Below, piece by piece: positions 38,230 to 50,934 of a stretch of 64,000 nucleotides of DNA. Within the stretch, counting starts at the first letter, position 1. Every line of letters begins with the position of its first letter. The stretch lies in contig OX438748.1 of assembly GCA_949316235.1 (NCBI GenBank), forward strand, positions 11,473,001 to 11,537,000, written 5' to 3'. The stretch comes from Oegoconia quadripuncta (taxonomy: Eukaryota > Arthropoda > Insecta > Lepidoptera > Autostichidae). Both the position numbers and the translations under genes were made by a program. Under the pieces are notes generated by a model. It had not been told where the DNA came from, ran no database searches, and worked only from the letters and a program-made list of their open reading frames with translations.

Positions 38230-39550
38230 CATAAAAAAAAATTATAGCAAAAAGTGGAAAGGTTTTATTAAAAAAATAACACTGACTACAATATTTAAAA
38301 ATTGTAAAGTAATTTTATTAGCCCTTTGTTTATTACCGTAAAGGAAAAGTTTCCTCCATCTACATTTCGACTTGTTCATACATTGCACGAAAAGTTGAAA
38401 TCTTTTTCACCGCATTATGTAAGTCTGGAGTAAAAGAAATTTGTTCTCTTTGAACTGTCTGTCTCTTTGATACTTTAGTCTTTGATCATAAACTTCGGTT
38501 TTGGAATAAATTAATAAAATTTTTACATTTATCCCTGCTTCGAATTCGAATATATAATTCCTGTCACAATATACTTAGTATAATAAAATAAACCATGAGG
38601 GTACGAAGCATGTCTGCTCGACACTTTCGTCCCATGAGGGCTTTACAGTTCCGTTCTGATTGAGAGAACTTTACACCTAACTCTCCCAATTCGATCAATG
38701 TACAACCATTAAACTGTTTAGTAGATAGACTATTAGGGAGGGAAACCCATCAACTTTGATGTAACCATACCATCCAATTCATGATCAATTAAATAAAAGT
38801 TTAATTTTTAATTGATATCGTATTGTCTTTGCGTGCTTTAGCCAAGGAGATATTTTGGGTTTATTGTTCGGAATCAATACTGTTTCAGGCTGAGTCGGTA
38901 TCATGAATAGCTTATGATTTGTAAAGCGATTAGTGGGTGAAATACTCTGTGAAAGCCCGATATCGCCCAAATTTATAACCAATTAATTAAAATTTATATT
39001 CAATTATCGTGAAAACGTTCGGCTTATGCGTATTATTACTGAAAATAGATATTCAAATGCTGCTTATCGTGTAATGTCTTGGGTAGAATTATTTTTGTAA
39101 TGGACTTAATATTTCTATAGATAGATATTTCATTCCCAATTTTTATTTTGTATCAAGAAATTCATTTTTAAAATTGTATTTCGTGTATTTCTTGACAAGT
39201 TTCGTTTCAACAGGAAAATAAATAGTAACTACGAGCGTTGTAATTGGCACTAGCACAACTTTTCCACCATCTTCTCTCCAAGCAAATGGAAATAAGTTTA
39301 ACAAACTTTCGCTAACGATGAATAAGGGAACCTCAAAGTTCGCCTTGTAGTGATGTCTTTATTTATTTTTTCCTCAACTAGAGTATGAACTCTTATTTGT
39401 TTGTGAGTTGCATAATAATTAGTTAATTTTTTTTCTTTAATTATTATAATATATTTTGCACAATTTGATATACATGCTACGGTGGTGGTCTGAAATGTAA
39501 ATATGATATTTCGGTATTACAAGTTTGTATCACAAATGTGTGTGTACTTA
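38230..39550. other. No gene seen
   Basis: AT-rich with poly-A and poly-T runs; no supported feature. Confidence 0.4.
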
Positions 39551-39559
39551 GGTAATATC

Positions 39560-39720
39560 TGCAGTTTCAAATCAACAGCCTCTAAAGTTCAATACTAGAT
39601 ATCCTCTTCCGTGGAGCCGGTTAAATCACTTCCAAGGAAAGGTAGGCTGGTTGACGATAGCAGATTTTTTGGGAGGGAATCTCCCTAAATGACTCTGCTG
39701 CCTATCTCTTTGCCAGACGA
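39560..39720 (+). repeat. Dispersed repeat (6580 family)
   Basis: AAATCAACAGCCTCTAAAG, GGCTGGTTGACGATAGCAGA and CTGCTGCCTATC match the 6580 and 18842 copies. Confidence 0.6.
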
Positions 39721-40085
39721 TATCCGTACAGAATATTTACTTAATTTGAAAGCTGGTCAAAAGAAGTCCCAGCATATTGCGAACGGACACAATAAAGATC
39801 ATTCTTGGTACCGCATAACAAGTTAATCTGTAACGGTTTGCAATTTGTTTAAGAATGATCGAACCATATTGAAGATGTTAGGTACCTTCGTATATGTTTA
39901 GCAGACTTACTTTAGTTAGAACATTTACCTCAAATGGACTGATGTCATTAAAGGATTATCATATAGTATAAAGTAACATTGTGTTCTTTTTCTCTTACAT
40001 TATAACCCAGCTCTTGTTGATGGAATAGTCCCCACTATTCCTACTCATCTTGCGACACAACTTTTATCTTTTCATTCTTTATATA

Positions 40086-40570
40086 GGGTCTAACAAAATT
40101 AACCCGACAAACTTTGGCAATTGCACGTACATGACAATAAAATAATATATTCATTAAAAACACTAGCCTTAAAATATTTATTTCCTTGTGTTTGTTTAAA
40201 AAAAAATGTAAGTGCAAATGAAAATACAGATTAACAGACTTACTTCATTTCGACTGTACCTTATTTTATCAATGAGCAAAAACAGGCAACGTTCATATGG
40301 AATACGCCAAAGGGGGTGGCGGGGCACAGGGCGCAACCAATGACAGCAAGTCGTGTGGTCACCTTTCGGCGTCTTCAAAGATACCGCGGCACGTGTTTGT
40401 GTACTTAGAGCGCGAGGCCCTTAAGGTCCAACTCACAAAATTGACATTTCTAAATTTTATTTTTTGAATAAAATCTGTTAACTTTACTGTTTTATTTTTT
40501 ATTTTTTTCGTAATAGGTACATCCTATACATACACTCTGCAACGTTTGTCGGGTTAATTTTGTTAGACCT
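40086..40570. mobile_element. MITE family 4, 485 bp
   Basis: Inverted termini GGGTCTAACAAAATTAACCC / inverse of TCGGGTTAATTTTGTTAGAC, flanked by TA. A GC-rich core at 40290-40430 has a 60-codon frame without recognisable motifs. Confidence 0.85.
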
Positions 40571-41049
40571 TATATATATAACTATGTCTGACATAGTATA
40601 TCCACCTTTCTACTATATTTCTTTTAAATATATTCCAATAAAGTTGTGGCTTCTCACTATTCGTTGTCTTTCCTCTATCATCATGTATACAATTGTGATT
40701 CCAGAGAATTTAAGGTTGCTGTATTTACATTGATTTTAATGTTAATATGAGTACTATGTATTATACTTAAAGGACGGATTACAAGAAGACGTTGAGCTTT
40801 ATAGATGTACATAAAGACGAGGATTAGTGGGACTCGGGTTCATTCTTATGAGTAATAATAAAACAAGGGAGTAAGTACTATACTTACATACTTGTATATA
40901 TACCTACAGCCACACAGGGTGATTCGTTGAGATAGGTAGGAATATGGAGAAGAATGTTTTTGTGGAACCACACCATCGAATTTAGAGATAAGAAAAATTG
41001 TGTGCATAGGTACCGATGTAGAAAAACGAAACTGCTGTAGCAAGTATTA

Positions 41050-41460
41050 GGTCCTTACCTATGAAATTGGCGTTTTGTATGAAGAATTTTATTAAGACTG
41101 TTTTCTCCATACAAACATTTATGATTTTTTTTTGGGAACGGCAAAACCAAATTTAGCTAAACTTTGTGTGTATTATCGGATAACATTAAGTTAAGTATAG
41201 GCAGCGTTAATTTTTAAAAGTAACCGCTTTATAAAAGCTTCAGCGAATCTAATAAATGATTATGGGAAGCACATGAAAAGAGCTAATTTTTTTTTTATTA
41301 TGTGATTTAGCCCAGAAATAAAAAAAATATTTCATGTGAAACTTGAAATAATATTCCATTTTCCAAATAAAAAACAAATTTGGATATAGCTTTGAAAATC
41401 GCAGGAATTGGTACATATGATTAACGAAGAAAAAAAACTCCAATTTCATAAGTAAAGACC
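41050..41460. mobile_element. MITE family 1, 411 bp
   Basis: Same termini and body as 7795-8175 with about 30 extra bases (ATTATCGGATAACATTAAG). The right TA has changed to CA. Confidence 0.85.
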
Positions 41461-41819
41461 CAATATTATCGAATTTTTAACTAGATCCATAAAACATCTA
41501 CAACATTGAAAAAAATATTTAAACTACTATAATAATCCTATCATAAAAATCCATTTCCAGAGCATAACTTTAAAACTCTTACTACTTGCAATACACACAT
41601 ACATCATATACCACGGGGAGAGACGGAAATCTACCTGTCATCATATAATTAAATATTTTCAAATTGATTATGGCAAGTGTTCACAATGGCTTTGAAATTT
41701 GTGTTAAGCATTGTTCACTCGCGAGCAAGTAAATCGACTCGTCTTAAGCACGCATTCAGAAATTCTACAAAAAAGTTTAGTAATCCATCGCATCGGCAAA
41801 ATACAGAGATGGAACATAC

Positions 41820-41937
41820 CCAAGTCGCTTAGCACCAGGTTTTCATCCATCCCAAAGTAAAGTGTCTTCACCCGCTCCAACATCAGTTTGTACCCAGCTA
41901 CTCTGGAGCCGCGTATTGAGGCACCCCTGTAGATCAT
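41820..41937 (-). CDS. Exon-like segment, unknown product
   Basis: Minus strand ATG, 39 codons beginning MIYRGASIRGSRVAGYKLML and containing ERVKTLYFGMDENLVLSDL, then a GTATGT donor in phase 1. An in-frame TAA lies a few codons before the ATG. GC and codon use resemble a real exon. I do not recognise the protein; no partner exon was found. Confidence 0.4.
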
Positions 41938-42009
41938 CGACTTGGTTTAACGACTATATACCTTTGAATTTTCATTTAAATTGAATTAGTTAAATATATT
42001 TCAAAGCGC

Positions 42010-42180
42010 TTAGTCGATGTCACTGGTGACCCGAGAGCTGGTTGTTTCCTCGCCCAACGCTTAAGTATCTGCATATAACGAGGAAACGCCGCCAGCGTTT
42101 TGGGTACCTTGCCTCGCGGCCCCAATTTTTTACATTTGTTCTAGTTTATATTTAAATTCCATCTCTTTATTTGTTACTGT
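42010..42180 (+). pseudogene. LINE family D, C-terminal end
   Basis: GDPRAGCFLAQRLSICI, a stop, then RGNAASVLGTLPRGPN. The same SVLGT(M/L)P motif as 22980 and 52750. Dead copy. Confidence 0.75.
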
Positions 42181-42384
42181 TTTTAGTTAAATATATACAT
42201 ATATGAGCATGTGTATGTACATAAATCATTGAGCCGATTTTCAGATTATGACGTTATCTAAAAGCTTACTTACTATTAATGACGAATTACCACGTATTCC
42301 TATATCCTATATGATTTCCAGAAATTCCTTAATAAACAAATAAATATTTCGGACCCTTACACCAATCATCTAGTCCCAAACTAA

Positions 42385-42690
42385 ACAAAGCTTGTACTAT
42401 GTATACTAGATAACGGATAAACATAAATAAATATATAATACCTTGGTATAGCGCCATCTAGTTCCACACTACGCAAGTAGGCTTGTATTATGGATACCAG
42501 ATAGTTGATTAGCTACATAAATTATTATTTTTTTAATAAATACATAATAAATGAGAAACATCCATAACTCGCGAACATAAGTCTGTATCCATCATATGTT
42601 TAAACATATACCCTTAGGGAGATTCGAACCCGCGACCTTTTGGTATTGTAGTCAGAGCTTCTAACCACTACACCTAACAGGTCGGTCGTC
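42385..42690 (-). mobile_element. SINE family B, with a second partial tail
   Basis: Minus strand head CCTGTTAGGTGTAGTGGTTA and B box GCGGGTTCGAATCTCCC. The 3' part AGCGCCATCTAG type is followed by a second shorter tail (42385-42450), so two insertions or a duplication. Confidence 0.8.
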
Positions 42691-42699
42691 AGATATCTT

Positions 42700-43040
42700 A
42701 GGCCTTTTTGAACGACATCACCTTCATGCGCACTTATGCTGAGAAGTACGTACATTATCTAGGTACGAGGGTGATTAGGTGATGATGAGCAGACTAAATA
42801 GCACAAATACAAACTACTCTACTTGTCTTTTATATTATGTGCTATCTAAAGGGATCTATATCTAGTCAGCTCATCAGCGTGACCAACCCACGTATACCTA
42901 GATAATGGCATATGCAAACACGACAGTGTGAATCGATTTACTTGCTCGTGAATGAAATCATTTTGCTACAATAGTTACCAACAACATTGTTAACTAGATT
43001 ATAGGAAATATTTTAATTCTGATACCAAATACTAAAATAA
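42700..43040. other. No gene seen
   Basis: AT-rich sequence just upstream of the signal-peptide exon. Confidence 0.4.
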
Positions 43041-43049
43041 ACCGAAGAA

Positions 43050-43175
43050 AATATGAAACACCAGAGAATACAGTGACAAGTGAAAATGTGGTGAAAGAAA
43101 TGAAAAACAGTGAACTGTGACAATATGTGCTATAATGGTGTGTTCGTACTAATGATGTGAAAAAAGACAATCGCG
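43050..43175 (+). promoter_or_regulatory. 5' leader with five upstream ORFs
   Basis: Five ATGs before the main start each meet a stop within 2-11 codons (for example ATGTGGTGA). The leader is A-rich. This could reduce translation of the main frame, or mean that the true transcript starts later. Confidence 0.4.
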
Positions 43176-43215
43176 ATGTGGCTCCTGTCGCTGCTGTGTC
43201 TTCTCCCTTACCTAG
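43176..43215 (+). CDS. Signal-peptide first exon
   Basis: MWLLSLLCLLPYL is a compact, strongly hydrophobic signal sequence with high-GC codons (CTC CTG TCG CTG CTG) unlike the AT-rich surroundings. It ends at CTAG/GTAAGT, a strong donor, in phase 1. The product would be secreted or membrane-bound. No second exon was identified in the window; the protein family is unknown. Confidence 0.6.
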
Positions 43216-45200
43216 GTAAGTAACATTGTGTTTGTATTTTTTACGAGAAAATTGTTTGAAAAAACAACGTCATTAAGAGTCTTGAGAGTATTCTGTATTT
43301 TTATGTACCTTTTTTATGTAAAAAAATTATCCAAGAGAATGCAAACTTTTCATAAATTTGCTTACAATTTCCAATTCATGAATTTTATCAGAATTTTGTA
43401 AGCAATGTTTGTAGGGATAAGCTGGGGCACAAAATTTTGAATAATTTTTTCGACAGCTTTTAAACATTTCATGTTGGTATTTATATTAAATCGAACGTCA
43501 ATAAGCTTTCGTAAATGATGATTTACACTCATTTTTACATGTGTCTATTTATTTGTTATTGCTTTTTTAAATAAATAAAACCCAATTAGGAAAAAGTACA
43601 CTCACATGACTTTTATCGTAATTTAACATTTTATAACTATTAACTTATAATTATATTATAATTATATAATAACTAATTAATATTAATATAAAAATATTAA
43701 CGTATCTGTGACAGACTCCACTGGAGTGATTCAATAAGTGTTTTACTTGAACAACTTTGATACTGAACCCCAAAAATATCAAAACTCGGACAAGTTTGAA
43801 ATTCATTTGTTTTTCATAAAAGCTATTTTACAACTCACTAATTATTATGATATACATATACTTTAAATTTTATTATATAAACTATTTATCCGAAGTACAT
43901 ACATACATCTATTTTGTTCTATTTTGTGTGTGATTGGAGTAACAAATAAACGATTTATCTATCTATCTATCTATACAATACAAAGGAGTATTTAATAATA
44001 AAAAATATCCTCCAAAAGGATAGATAGATAAGCATTTATTTGCATCCATGTACACAGACATAACAAATTTTACATATGAAAAATACAGCTAAAACAATAA
44101 ACTAAAACTAAAAATTTAAAACAAAAAAAGGAATACCTAGAAGCCGCGTAGCGCCCAGAGAAAACTAATATTTTAACCATTGTTTTTACGTAACGTTACG
44201 TATGAGAAGATGAGTGCTTTTGGCGGGAAATCGGCAAGTGATGTTGCATTTTTGATTTTATTTCTTATAATTTGTATTTTATAGTTGTGAAGTGTGAATG
44301 GCGCTTATAGTTTTGAAGCTTAATAATGGCATAGTATAGAACGATTGACTTGTTTTGACTGAGGCTGTCGTTACTAAACTGAAGAAATAAGAGGAAATAT
44401 CGTTGTATGGGCTTAGATCCCTTTGCCTTCACCGAGAGGAGTGAATTGAAACGAAAAGGAAAAATGTGTATGAGAAAATGACATGTGTTAAAAATAATGC
44501 GACAATGACACACAGCGATTATGTTATTTAGATCAACATAATCTCTAACTATAAGGAGGATTTGTATTGTATGGTATTGTTAATACATTGTATTTAATCA
44601 GTTTATTTTGACATTTAAGCTAATGGGTTCTCGTTATTCAGATGGCTTATTATTGTTATCTGTAGGTTAAAGCTTATCGTACCGATGACAGTTTTTATGT
44701 CACTTCCAAACTTAACGTAATTACAATAAATGCCACTGTCAAACTTTAGGATTGCACAAATATAACTTATGTAGTTTTCTTTATACCTAAAGAAAAGATT
44801 AACAGTACCCTAAATTACTTTAAAAACTTTATAAATTACTACCCTGAATTTTTGTAGCAGAGTAATAGGTAGGTAGAAGGCAAGTCATTTCTATTCTATT
44901 ATTTTTTAAGAGAACACTCCAAAAAGTCTGTATGTATTTTTTTTTATTATTATTATTATAAAGGTCTTATAAAAACATTTATAATAATACTTGGCTACTT
45001 TTACTTACTTTTTATATATTTTTACTCTCATTTTCGTCAATTGTTAACCGAATTTGTTGATTCTTTTTTGCTTGATAGGGTTTATAAATAAATAAATTTT
45101 TATTTCAGATCATACAATCCATAATTTATTAGTGAGTTAGTAACAATTTGCACTTAGTATACTAGATTAGTATTGTTAATTTAGGAAATACGTAGGGCTA
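43216..45200. other. Intron or intergenic, no gene seen
   Basis: AT-rich. Contains a (TCTA)n microsatellite at 43955-43976 and GATAGATAGATA at 44022, inverse to each other around a spacer. Confidence 0.5.
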
Positions 45201-45215
45201 CATGAATTTTTAAGA

Positions 45216-45560
45216 TTAACACCTTGAACCTATAACTAACTCCACCCAGTGTTTCTGAATGGGGCAGTCCGGTCTGCCAGAAATCATTTTGAGGATGCTG
45301 TTACCACTGGTCCGTAGACGCTGCAGCATAGAGACGGCTTTCTTACGCATTACAGCGTGTACGTGCCTCCGCAAACATTTTTGAGGCGCTACAGCTCCGT
45401 GACGGTCCCAACAGCATCCCGAAGGCATTGTTATACTGAACACTCAGGACGTTGTAGGCTCGGCGCGTGTATGCCACCCACAAGCCACTGGAGTAAAATG
45501 ACTGACAGAACGCTTTAAATAGGGTCACTTTAATCACCTGGTAAATTTGGTTAAGATTTG
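45216..45560 (-). pseudogene. LINE family E, RT C-terminal part
   Basis: Minus strand: LFKAFCQSFYSSGLWVAYTR, YNVLSVQYNNAFGMLLGPSR and, after a frameshift, VMRKKAVSMLQRLRTSGNSI. This is the region after the RT core in non-LTR elements. Related copy at 53265. Confidence 0.75.
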
Positions 45561-45834
45561 ATGATGCACTCCGGATATAGTGAGTGGAACCTTTCTGAAG
45601 TCGATTGCTTTGCCAATTTTTGGCGGTTCAAATATTATATATAACCATGTTGTGACAATCACTTTTATTTTAGGTTAGGTACCTAAATTTTGCTATATTG
45701 TAAAGTGTCAAGAATAAAATCTATATCTAATATTTGTACCTACTACAGAAGACATTTTTAGTTTCTGCGTAGCCGTTGTGCCTTATTCATCACACAACGA
45801 TAAAGTAGTCGTCAATAAACGTGCAATAAATATA

Positions 45835-46114
45835 CAGTGTGTTATTAACTGGGACAATATGGGGCAATCCGAACTGTGAGATACAAGAGAACTGTCTTAG
45901 GTACCCTTAGATAATTTTTTATATAGAATCAATTTTGGCATATGTAATTTTGCTCGAGCGTGAATGTAAGCATTATTTCATTGTATCATAAGAAAAAGTA
46001 GTTGGTCAAATTTAATAATCCCTGTTTAAAATTTTGATAGCAACATTATTACTTAGTTATTTCAATAAAGGTTTCAGATTTCTCCATACTGTCCCAGTTA
46101 AAAATAACACACTG
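45835..46114. mobile_element. MITE family 3, 280 bp
   Basis: Inverted termini CAGTGTGTTATTAACTGGGA / inverse of TCCCAGTTAAAAATAACACA, flanked by TA. No ORF. Confidence 0.85.
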
Positions 46115-46444
46115 TAGAATTACGTTGGTGTTCAGATGTTATTTTGTTAGTCTAAATTATTATTTTCATCAAGTACTAAATGCTGCCAAGATTAGGACAA
46201 ACGACATAAACTTGTGTCGTATGCGTAACTCGTATCCGAGCCCTTTATGTCATAAATGTAGGTAAATGTTTGACCTTGCGAAGCGTTTGTTTGCATAGTT
46301 AAATTTATTTGGCTAAAGTTACAGCTTAGTGCGTTTTGTCCTATTTAGAAACTTATTAGAAGTTATTGTACGATTTACTTATACTAAATCACATAAAACT
46401 CTATTATAAGATGTAACCGTTGTAAATCATTTTATTTTTTAATT

Positions 46445-46570
46445 AGGTTTTTGCCTGCGGCTTCGCCGGCTTGGCGTAATTTTAACGCGTATATATTTAA
46501 TTCGTATATCCCGCGGGAACTATTCACTTTATCGGGATATAAAATAACGTCTAATTCCACGTAATATCTA
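46445..46570 (-). repeat. Helitron-like or MITE remnant
   Basis: Minus strand reads CGATAAAGTGAATAGTTCCC and ends with GCGAAGCCGCAGGCAAAAAC, as at 14150-14398. Confidence 0.5.
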
Positions 46571-46654
46571 CAGTAACATAATAACAATATTTAATTGGCA
46601 AAAATTTTGTATTAGTATTCTGTATAAGGGTTTGTTATAATGCTGTTGATTCTA

Positions 46655-46910
46655 TGTAATTTTGGGGACTTCTATCACATTTGGGGGACTGGCTATCTTA
46701 TCTCTGACAACCGGAACACAACAAAGCTATTAACATTGCTGTTTGGCCGCAGATTTAGATAAGATGGTGGTAGCTAGCCAGGCGGACATTTAAAATCCCC
46801 TACCACCAACCAAACCGAGTACTTAAACATGTACCCCGCTGGGGATCGAACCCGCGACCTCCGAATCGTAAACTCAATGTTGTTTATTGAGCCACGGAGG
46901 CAGTTAAAAC
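46655..46910 (-). mobile_element. SINE family C, lacking tail
   Basis: Minus strand head CGCCTCCGTGGCTCAAT, B box GCGGGTTCGATCCCCAGCGG, body with TCTAAATCTGCGGCCAAAC. The 3' tail is missing beyond GGGGACT. Confidence 0.85.
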
Positions 46911-48165
46911 GGCGGCGGCGGAGGTTTGTGTAATGCCATGCCTTGATGTTTCATCCAGTGACTTCCCGTGACTTCTCGACTTGCGGGTGGACGTCCCACG
47001 CTGGGTTTATCGGTGCATGACCTCCACTATAGAACTGTTATGCCCCAATCAATAAAGGAAGGCAGTGGCCAGAGCACTCCACTAGCCACTAACCACCAGT
47101 CTCTATTACTGCTATATTAAAACAAAATCAGGTCGTCACTTTAATATCATCAATACATTACTAGTTTTAAATCATGAATTAGCTGCGTGGACATAAAAAT
47201 TGGGGACACAAAGAACGGCTATTGCATACTTCATTGTCTTTACCACAAACCATAATGCCTACAAACACATACGAGTACCTATAAAATCATTTTACTGCTT
47301 TCTAAAGCTTCCCCCAGACTGCGGAGAAAATGTCGGTATTCGAAATTAATTTCTAATAGAATAAATTATCAAAGGTATTACAGAGCTTTTAACTCATAAT
47401 TGAGCAAATCATTTGAGCTCAAATAAGGGTAATTAGATATTCTATCGCCGATGGCACTGATTATTATAAAGGTACGGGGTTTAACAAGATTTAACAGTAG
47501 GTACATAATAAATAATAATAAGTGTTCCTTATACCTAATTGAAAAAATTTGCCCATCTCGAGGATTCTTTTTACTTATTTGTATATAAAAAAAATATTCT
47601 TTTCAGTTGCCCTTCTCCTCTGAATTGCTACTGCTACTGTATTTACAATAAAATTGAAATTACTGTAATTTTGGGTTTTTAGGTGAATAGGGTTAACCAA
47701 AATTCCATGAACTAAACGCACAGATATGGAAATGGAAAATTTAGAAAACCCACGAAAATCTAGATATACCAAACAAAAGATGTTAAAAGCAATTTCCATC
47801 AAACATGGTTAAGAACCTATCTGCGGGTTTCATCTTAAATATATAAAAAAAAAAATTAAAACTCTCGAAGGACTATGATACCGTCGAATTGCACAAAAAA
47901 ACTGTGTTTAAAGCTATTAACTTCGAAACAGTTTAGCCTATTTTTATCAAATATGGCTAAAAACCTGTCAATGTCACAGTCAAAAATGCTTTATTTTGTA
48001 GGTATACAGAGTACACTTACAATAGTCAATTTTACAAAATAAACAATGCCACTTTGAAAAGAATCTACCAAATAAAATAAGTACCTTTTCTTTTCAAATA
48101 CGCAGTAGTTTCCCCAAATTTTCCACAAGGCATTTTTCTTGAATGTTGAGCGAGCACGCCTATAA
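46910..48165. other. No gene seen
   Basis: A GC-rich 46910-47110 stretch has no coding frame. The rest is AT-rich. Confidence 0.4.
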
Positions 48166-48169
48166 TAGT

Positions 48170-48263
48170 CGTTCTTCTCTGGGGAAGAACAAACGAGCAA
48201 GACACTCAAGGGTTGCTCTTTTTAAGTAGGTTATGGGTTATAATGTGTAATTATAACCCATAA
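48170..48263 (-). repeat. LINE family B 3' UTR fragment and hairpin
   Basis: ACGAGCAAGACACTCAAGGG is inverse to the family B 3' UTR. It is followed by a perfect hairpin TTATGGGTTATAAT-GTGTA-ATTATAACCCATAA at 48231-48263. Confidence 0.65.
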
Positions 48264-48284
48264 AATATTGTATTTTAGACAATA

Positions 48285-48400
48285 TCGCCGGCGGTCCATT
48301 GCTCGATAGACTATTTTTTATCCTGACAAAGTGAGTAGTTCACGCGGGCTAAATAATTTAAACAAACGCGATAAAGCTATTCTAAATTCTTATTGTGTGA
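48285..48400 (+). repeat. Helitron-like remnant
   Basis: CCTGACAAAGTGAGTAGTTC, ACGCGGGCTAAATAA and ACGCGATAAAGC align with 14290-14360. Confidence 0.5.
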
Positions 48401-48589
48401 CTCTGTAACGTAATATTGTTTTTTTTTTTAAATTGTAAACTCTAGAAATTTCGCATGCTAGTTTTCTCGTGAAAACTGTGATTCCATTACCATAACAATG
48501 TATCAACTTATTGTACCACTTTTCAAGCGAAATAAATACTTACTTAATTACTTAAAAATCTAATCTACCATAATCTAATATCTGTCTAG

Positions 48590-48760
48590 TGCTAAGCAGC
48601 AATCTTAACCGTGTTAGTGTATTCAGGTTATTTGAGATAGCCAGTCCCTAAATAGTTGGGGGTTCCGGTACACGGCATTTCCACCCTCACCCTTAGCTTC
48701 ACATAATATGAAATATGAATCAGGTCAAGCGCTTGTCCAGTCTTCACAAATTATAAGGGT
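48590..48760 (+). mobile_element. SINE family C, 3' half
   Basis: CTAAGCAGCAATCTTAACC, GATAGCCAGTCCCTAAATAG, TTGGGGGTTCCGG and a decayed CAGGTCAAGCGCTTGTCC tail. 5' truncated. Confidence 0.7.
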
Positions 48761-49025
48761 TTCGTTTGTTGACTTTAGCTGAAGATTCCCACAAACATCT
48801 CCATGCTATAAGTAATACTAAGGTACACACTACAAAGGTCGTTACATATCCGAAAAGGAGTTGCTCGATATTTTTTTGTCTTGGATTTTTTTGGACTATT
48901 CACTTCAATTCTCTCCACGGGACAAGTCAATCTTTGTGCGTAGATTTAAATATTTTTTTGTAATATATTTTCTTTTGTGAATTAAATAATTACCAAAAGA
49001 CTAACAATATTTGACCAACTCTTAA

Positions 49026-49330
49026 ACCGCCTCCATGGCTCAATGTAAACAACATTGGGTTTACGATTCGATCCCCAGCGGGGTAGATATTTAGTACTCG
49101 GTTTGCATATAAATGTCCGCCTGGCTAGCTACCACCATCTTACCTAAATCTGCCGCCAAACAGCAATATTAATAGCATTCCTGTGTTCCGGTTGTCGCAG
49201 AGGTAAGATAGCCAGTCCCCGAATAAGATGGGGTTTCCGGGTCAGTACGCTACCACCTTCGGCCTCATCTTCACTTAACATCAGGTGTGATTGAGGTCAA
49301 GTGCTAACCCGTTGTGCATAAAAAAAAAGA
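49026..49330 (+). mobile_element. SINE family C, internal deletions
   Basis: CCGCCTCCATGGCTCAATG, ACGATTCGATCCCCAGCGGG (B box shortened by a deletion), body, then CATCAGGTGTGATTGAGGTC and A9. Confidence 0.9.
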
Positions 49331-49939
49331 AAACCCGAAATCATATTCGGCCAACACCGAGCAGTGGACGGGACGGGGGATTCTAATATGTCACTAACAG
49401 CACCTAACAAGCTCATTAAATGGTACCCAAACAGTTCAATTACTTCTAATGACGCTGGAATGTCGTTGTTGACAATGCATGTAATAAAAAACCTATTAAA
49501 CCTCAAAGAAATAAAGAATAATAAATAACAGTTGCCATACTGAGAGCACCGACTTATGGGTCTTAGCTAATCTTTTATGACTGCTATGGCAGTGCTGTGT
49601 CCGTTAAAATATTAAGAATGAGAATAATTAATTTAATCAACAGGTAAATTTACAATTAAATTTGTACATTTTTATTAGAATTAGCAATTCGAAATTGTGT
49701 TTAGTATTTTTAAAATGTTATGTTCCCAGCTTGTGTAAATGCTAAGCATTATGCTTGTCTTATGAGCATCAACGGCTAACTCCTCAATGGACTCTTCATG
49801 GATGGATGAAACACTTTAATATCACACGTCCTCACTTGTTGGGACACGCCTCCTCTAACTGGGAGAGGGTATGTGTCATAATCCAACACGCGGGCCAATG
49901 CGGATTGCTTGATTTAAAAATTTCTCAATGAGTTAAAAA

Positions 49940-50185
49940 AAAAAGAACATCCCACTGCAGGGATATAGGCCTTCCCTCGTATAATGGAGGGATAATTATT
50001 TTTATTTCTCAGGCATGCTGACTTCCTCACGATATTTTCTTTCACCGTTTAAGAGCAGACGGATAAATGCACATAAGAAATTAAATTATTTTTTTTAAAA
50101 CTCATTGGACATACATGGCCTGCCTGGGAACCCAGCCCGCATCTCCTAAATTGGGAGACCACGTCTTAACACCGACGCTCCTATG
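49940..50185 (-). mobile_element. SINE family A, truncated
   Basis: Minus strand: head GCGTCGGTGTTAAG, weak B box, then body ending ATCCCTGCAGTGGGATG. Inverse of the 3787 arrangement. Confidence 0.75.
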
Positions 50186-50599
50186 ATGACTTATTAATAA
50201 TCCATTCCAAATTACATTCATAATTAGTATTATGAATGCAATTTTATTAAAATTGTGGATTATTAAATTCTATCTATCTTATCTATTCATTCTATCTTCT
50301 ACATGACCTAGATAAAATTTCCATTCACTTAGTGTCAGCATCCTAAAATGCAATGCTTAGGTATAGACTTACTACACGCGCGTCAGCATCGCATTGTCAT
50401 ATGGAGTCGTACACAGCATAGCCCGTGGCTGTCGTACACACGACCTTGCAGTGTACCGCGGTTGTCACAAGATCGCGAAACCACAGCATTCTGGAGGTTT
50501 TTTTGGAAAGACGTTGAGTCCTGATTCTTAAAAATATATATACCTAAAATTTTCTATTCTGGTGGCTAATTTATGTTTTTAACAAAATAAAAAAAAATA

Positions 50600-50722
50600 C
50601 AGAATGTCACTCAAGCAGAGATCTCCGCTTGAGGACTGTTTAAAAGGGAAAGTTTCATGTAACTCGTACAGGGGCATCTCATTCTATGCTCAAGCACAGA
50701 TCTACGCTTGAGCAACATTCTG
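50600..50722. repeat. Inverted repeat with palindromic arms
   Basis: CAGAATGT..CTCAAGCAGAGATCTCCGCTTGAG at the left and the inverse pattern GCTCAAGCACAGATCTACGC..ACATTCTG at the right. Each arm is itself nearly palindromic. MITE-like, no TSD fixed. Confidence 0.75.
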
Positions 50723-50859
50723 AAATACGGGCCTTAGTGCCTTTTCTAGGGCCCAATGTAGTATTATGTCACTACACTGAACGCGCTATATTCTAGTTAT
50801 ACAGGAGTTACATTGATACGGTGTTTAAATTAGGGATTTTGTGTGTATGACGGTCTTGA

Positions 50860-50919
50860 TTGCAAGTTTATTTTAGGATCTTATTTGCGTATAAATAAGA
50901 TCATAAAATAAACTTGCAA
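50860..50919. repeat. Hairpin, 27-bp stem with one mismatch
   Basis: TTGCAAGTTTATTTTA pairs with TAAAATAAACTTGCAA and GATCTTATTT with AAATAAGATC; loop GCGTAT. Confidence 0.9.
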
Positions 50920-50934
50920 AAAATGATGCTTGAA

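Noticed and set aside
38285..38397. Possible plus-strand exon ending at TATGTAAGTCTGG
   Set aside because: The acceptor side is weak and the frame shows no recognisable protein.
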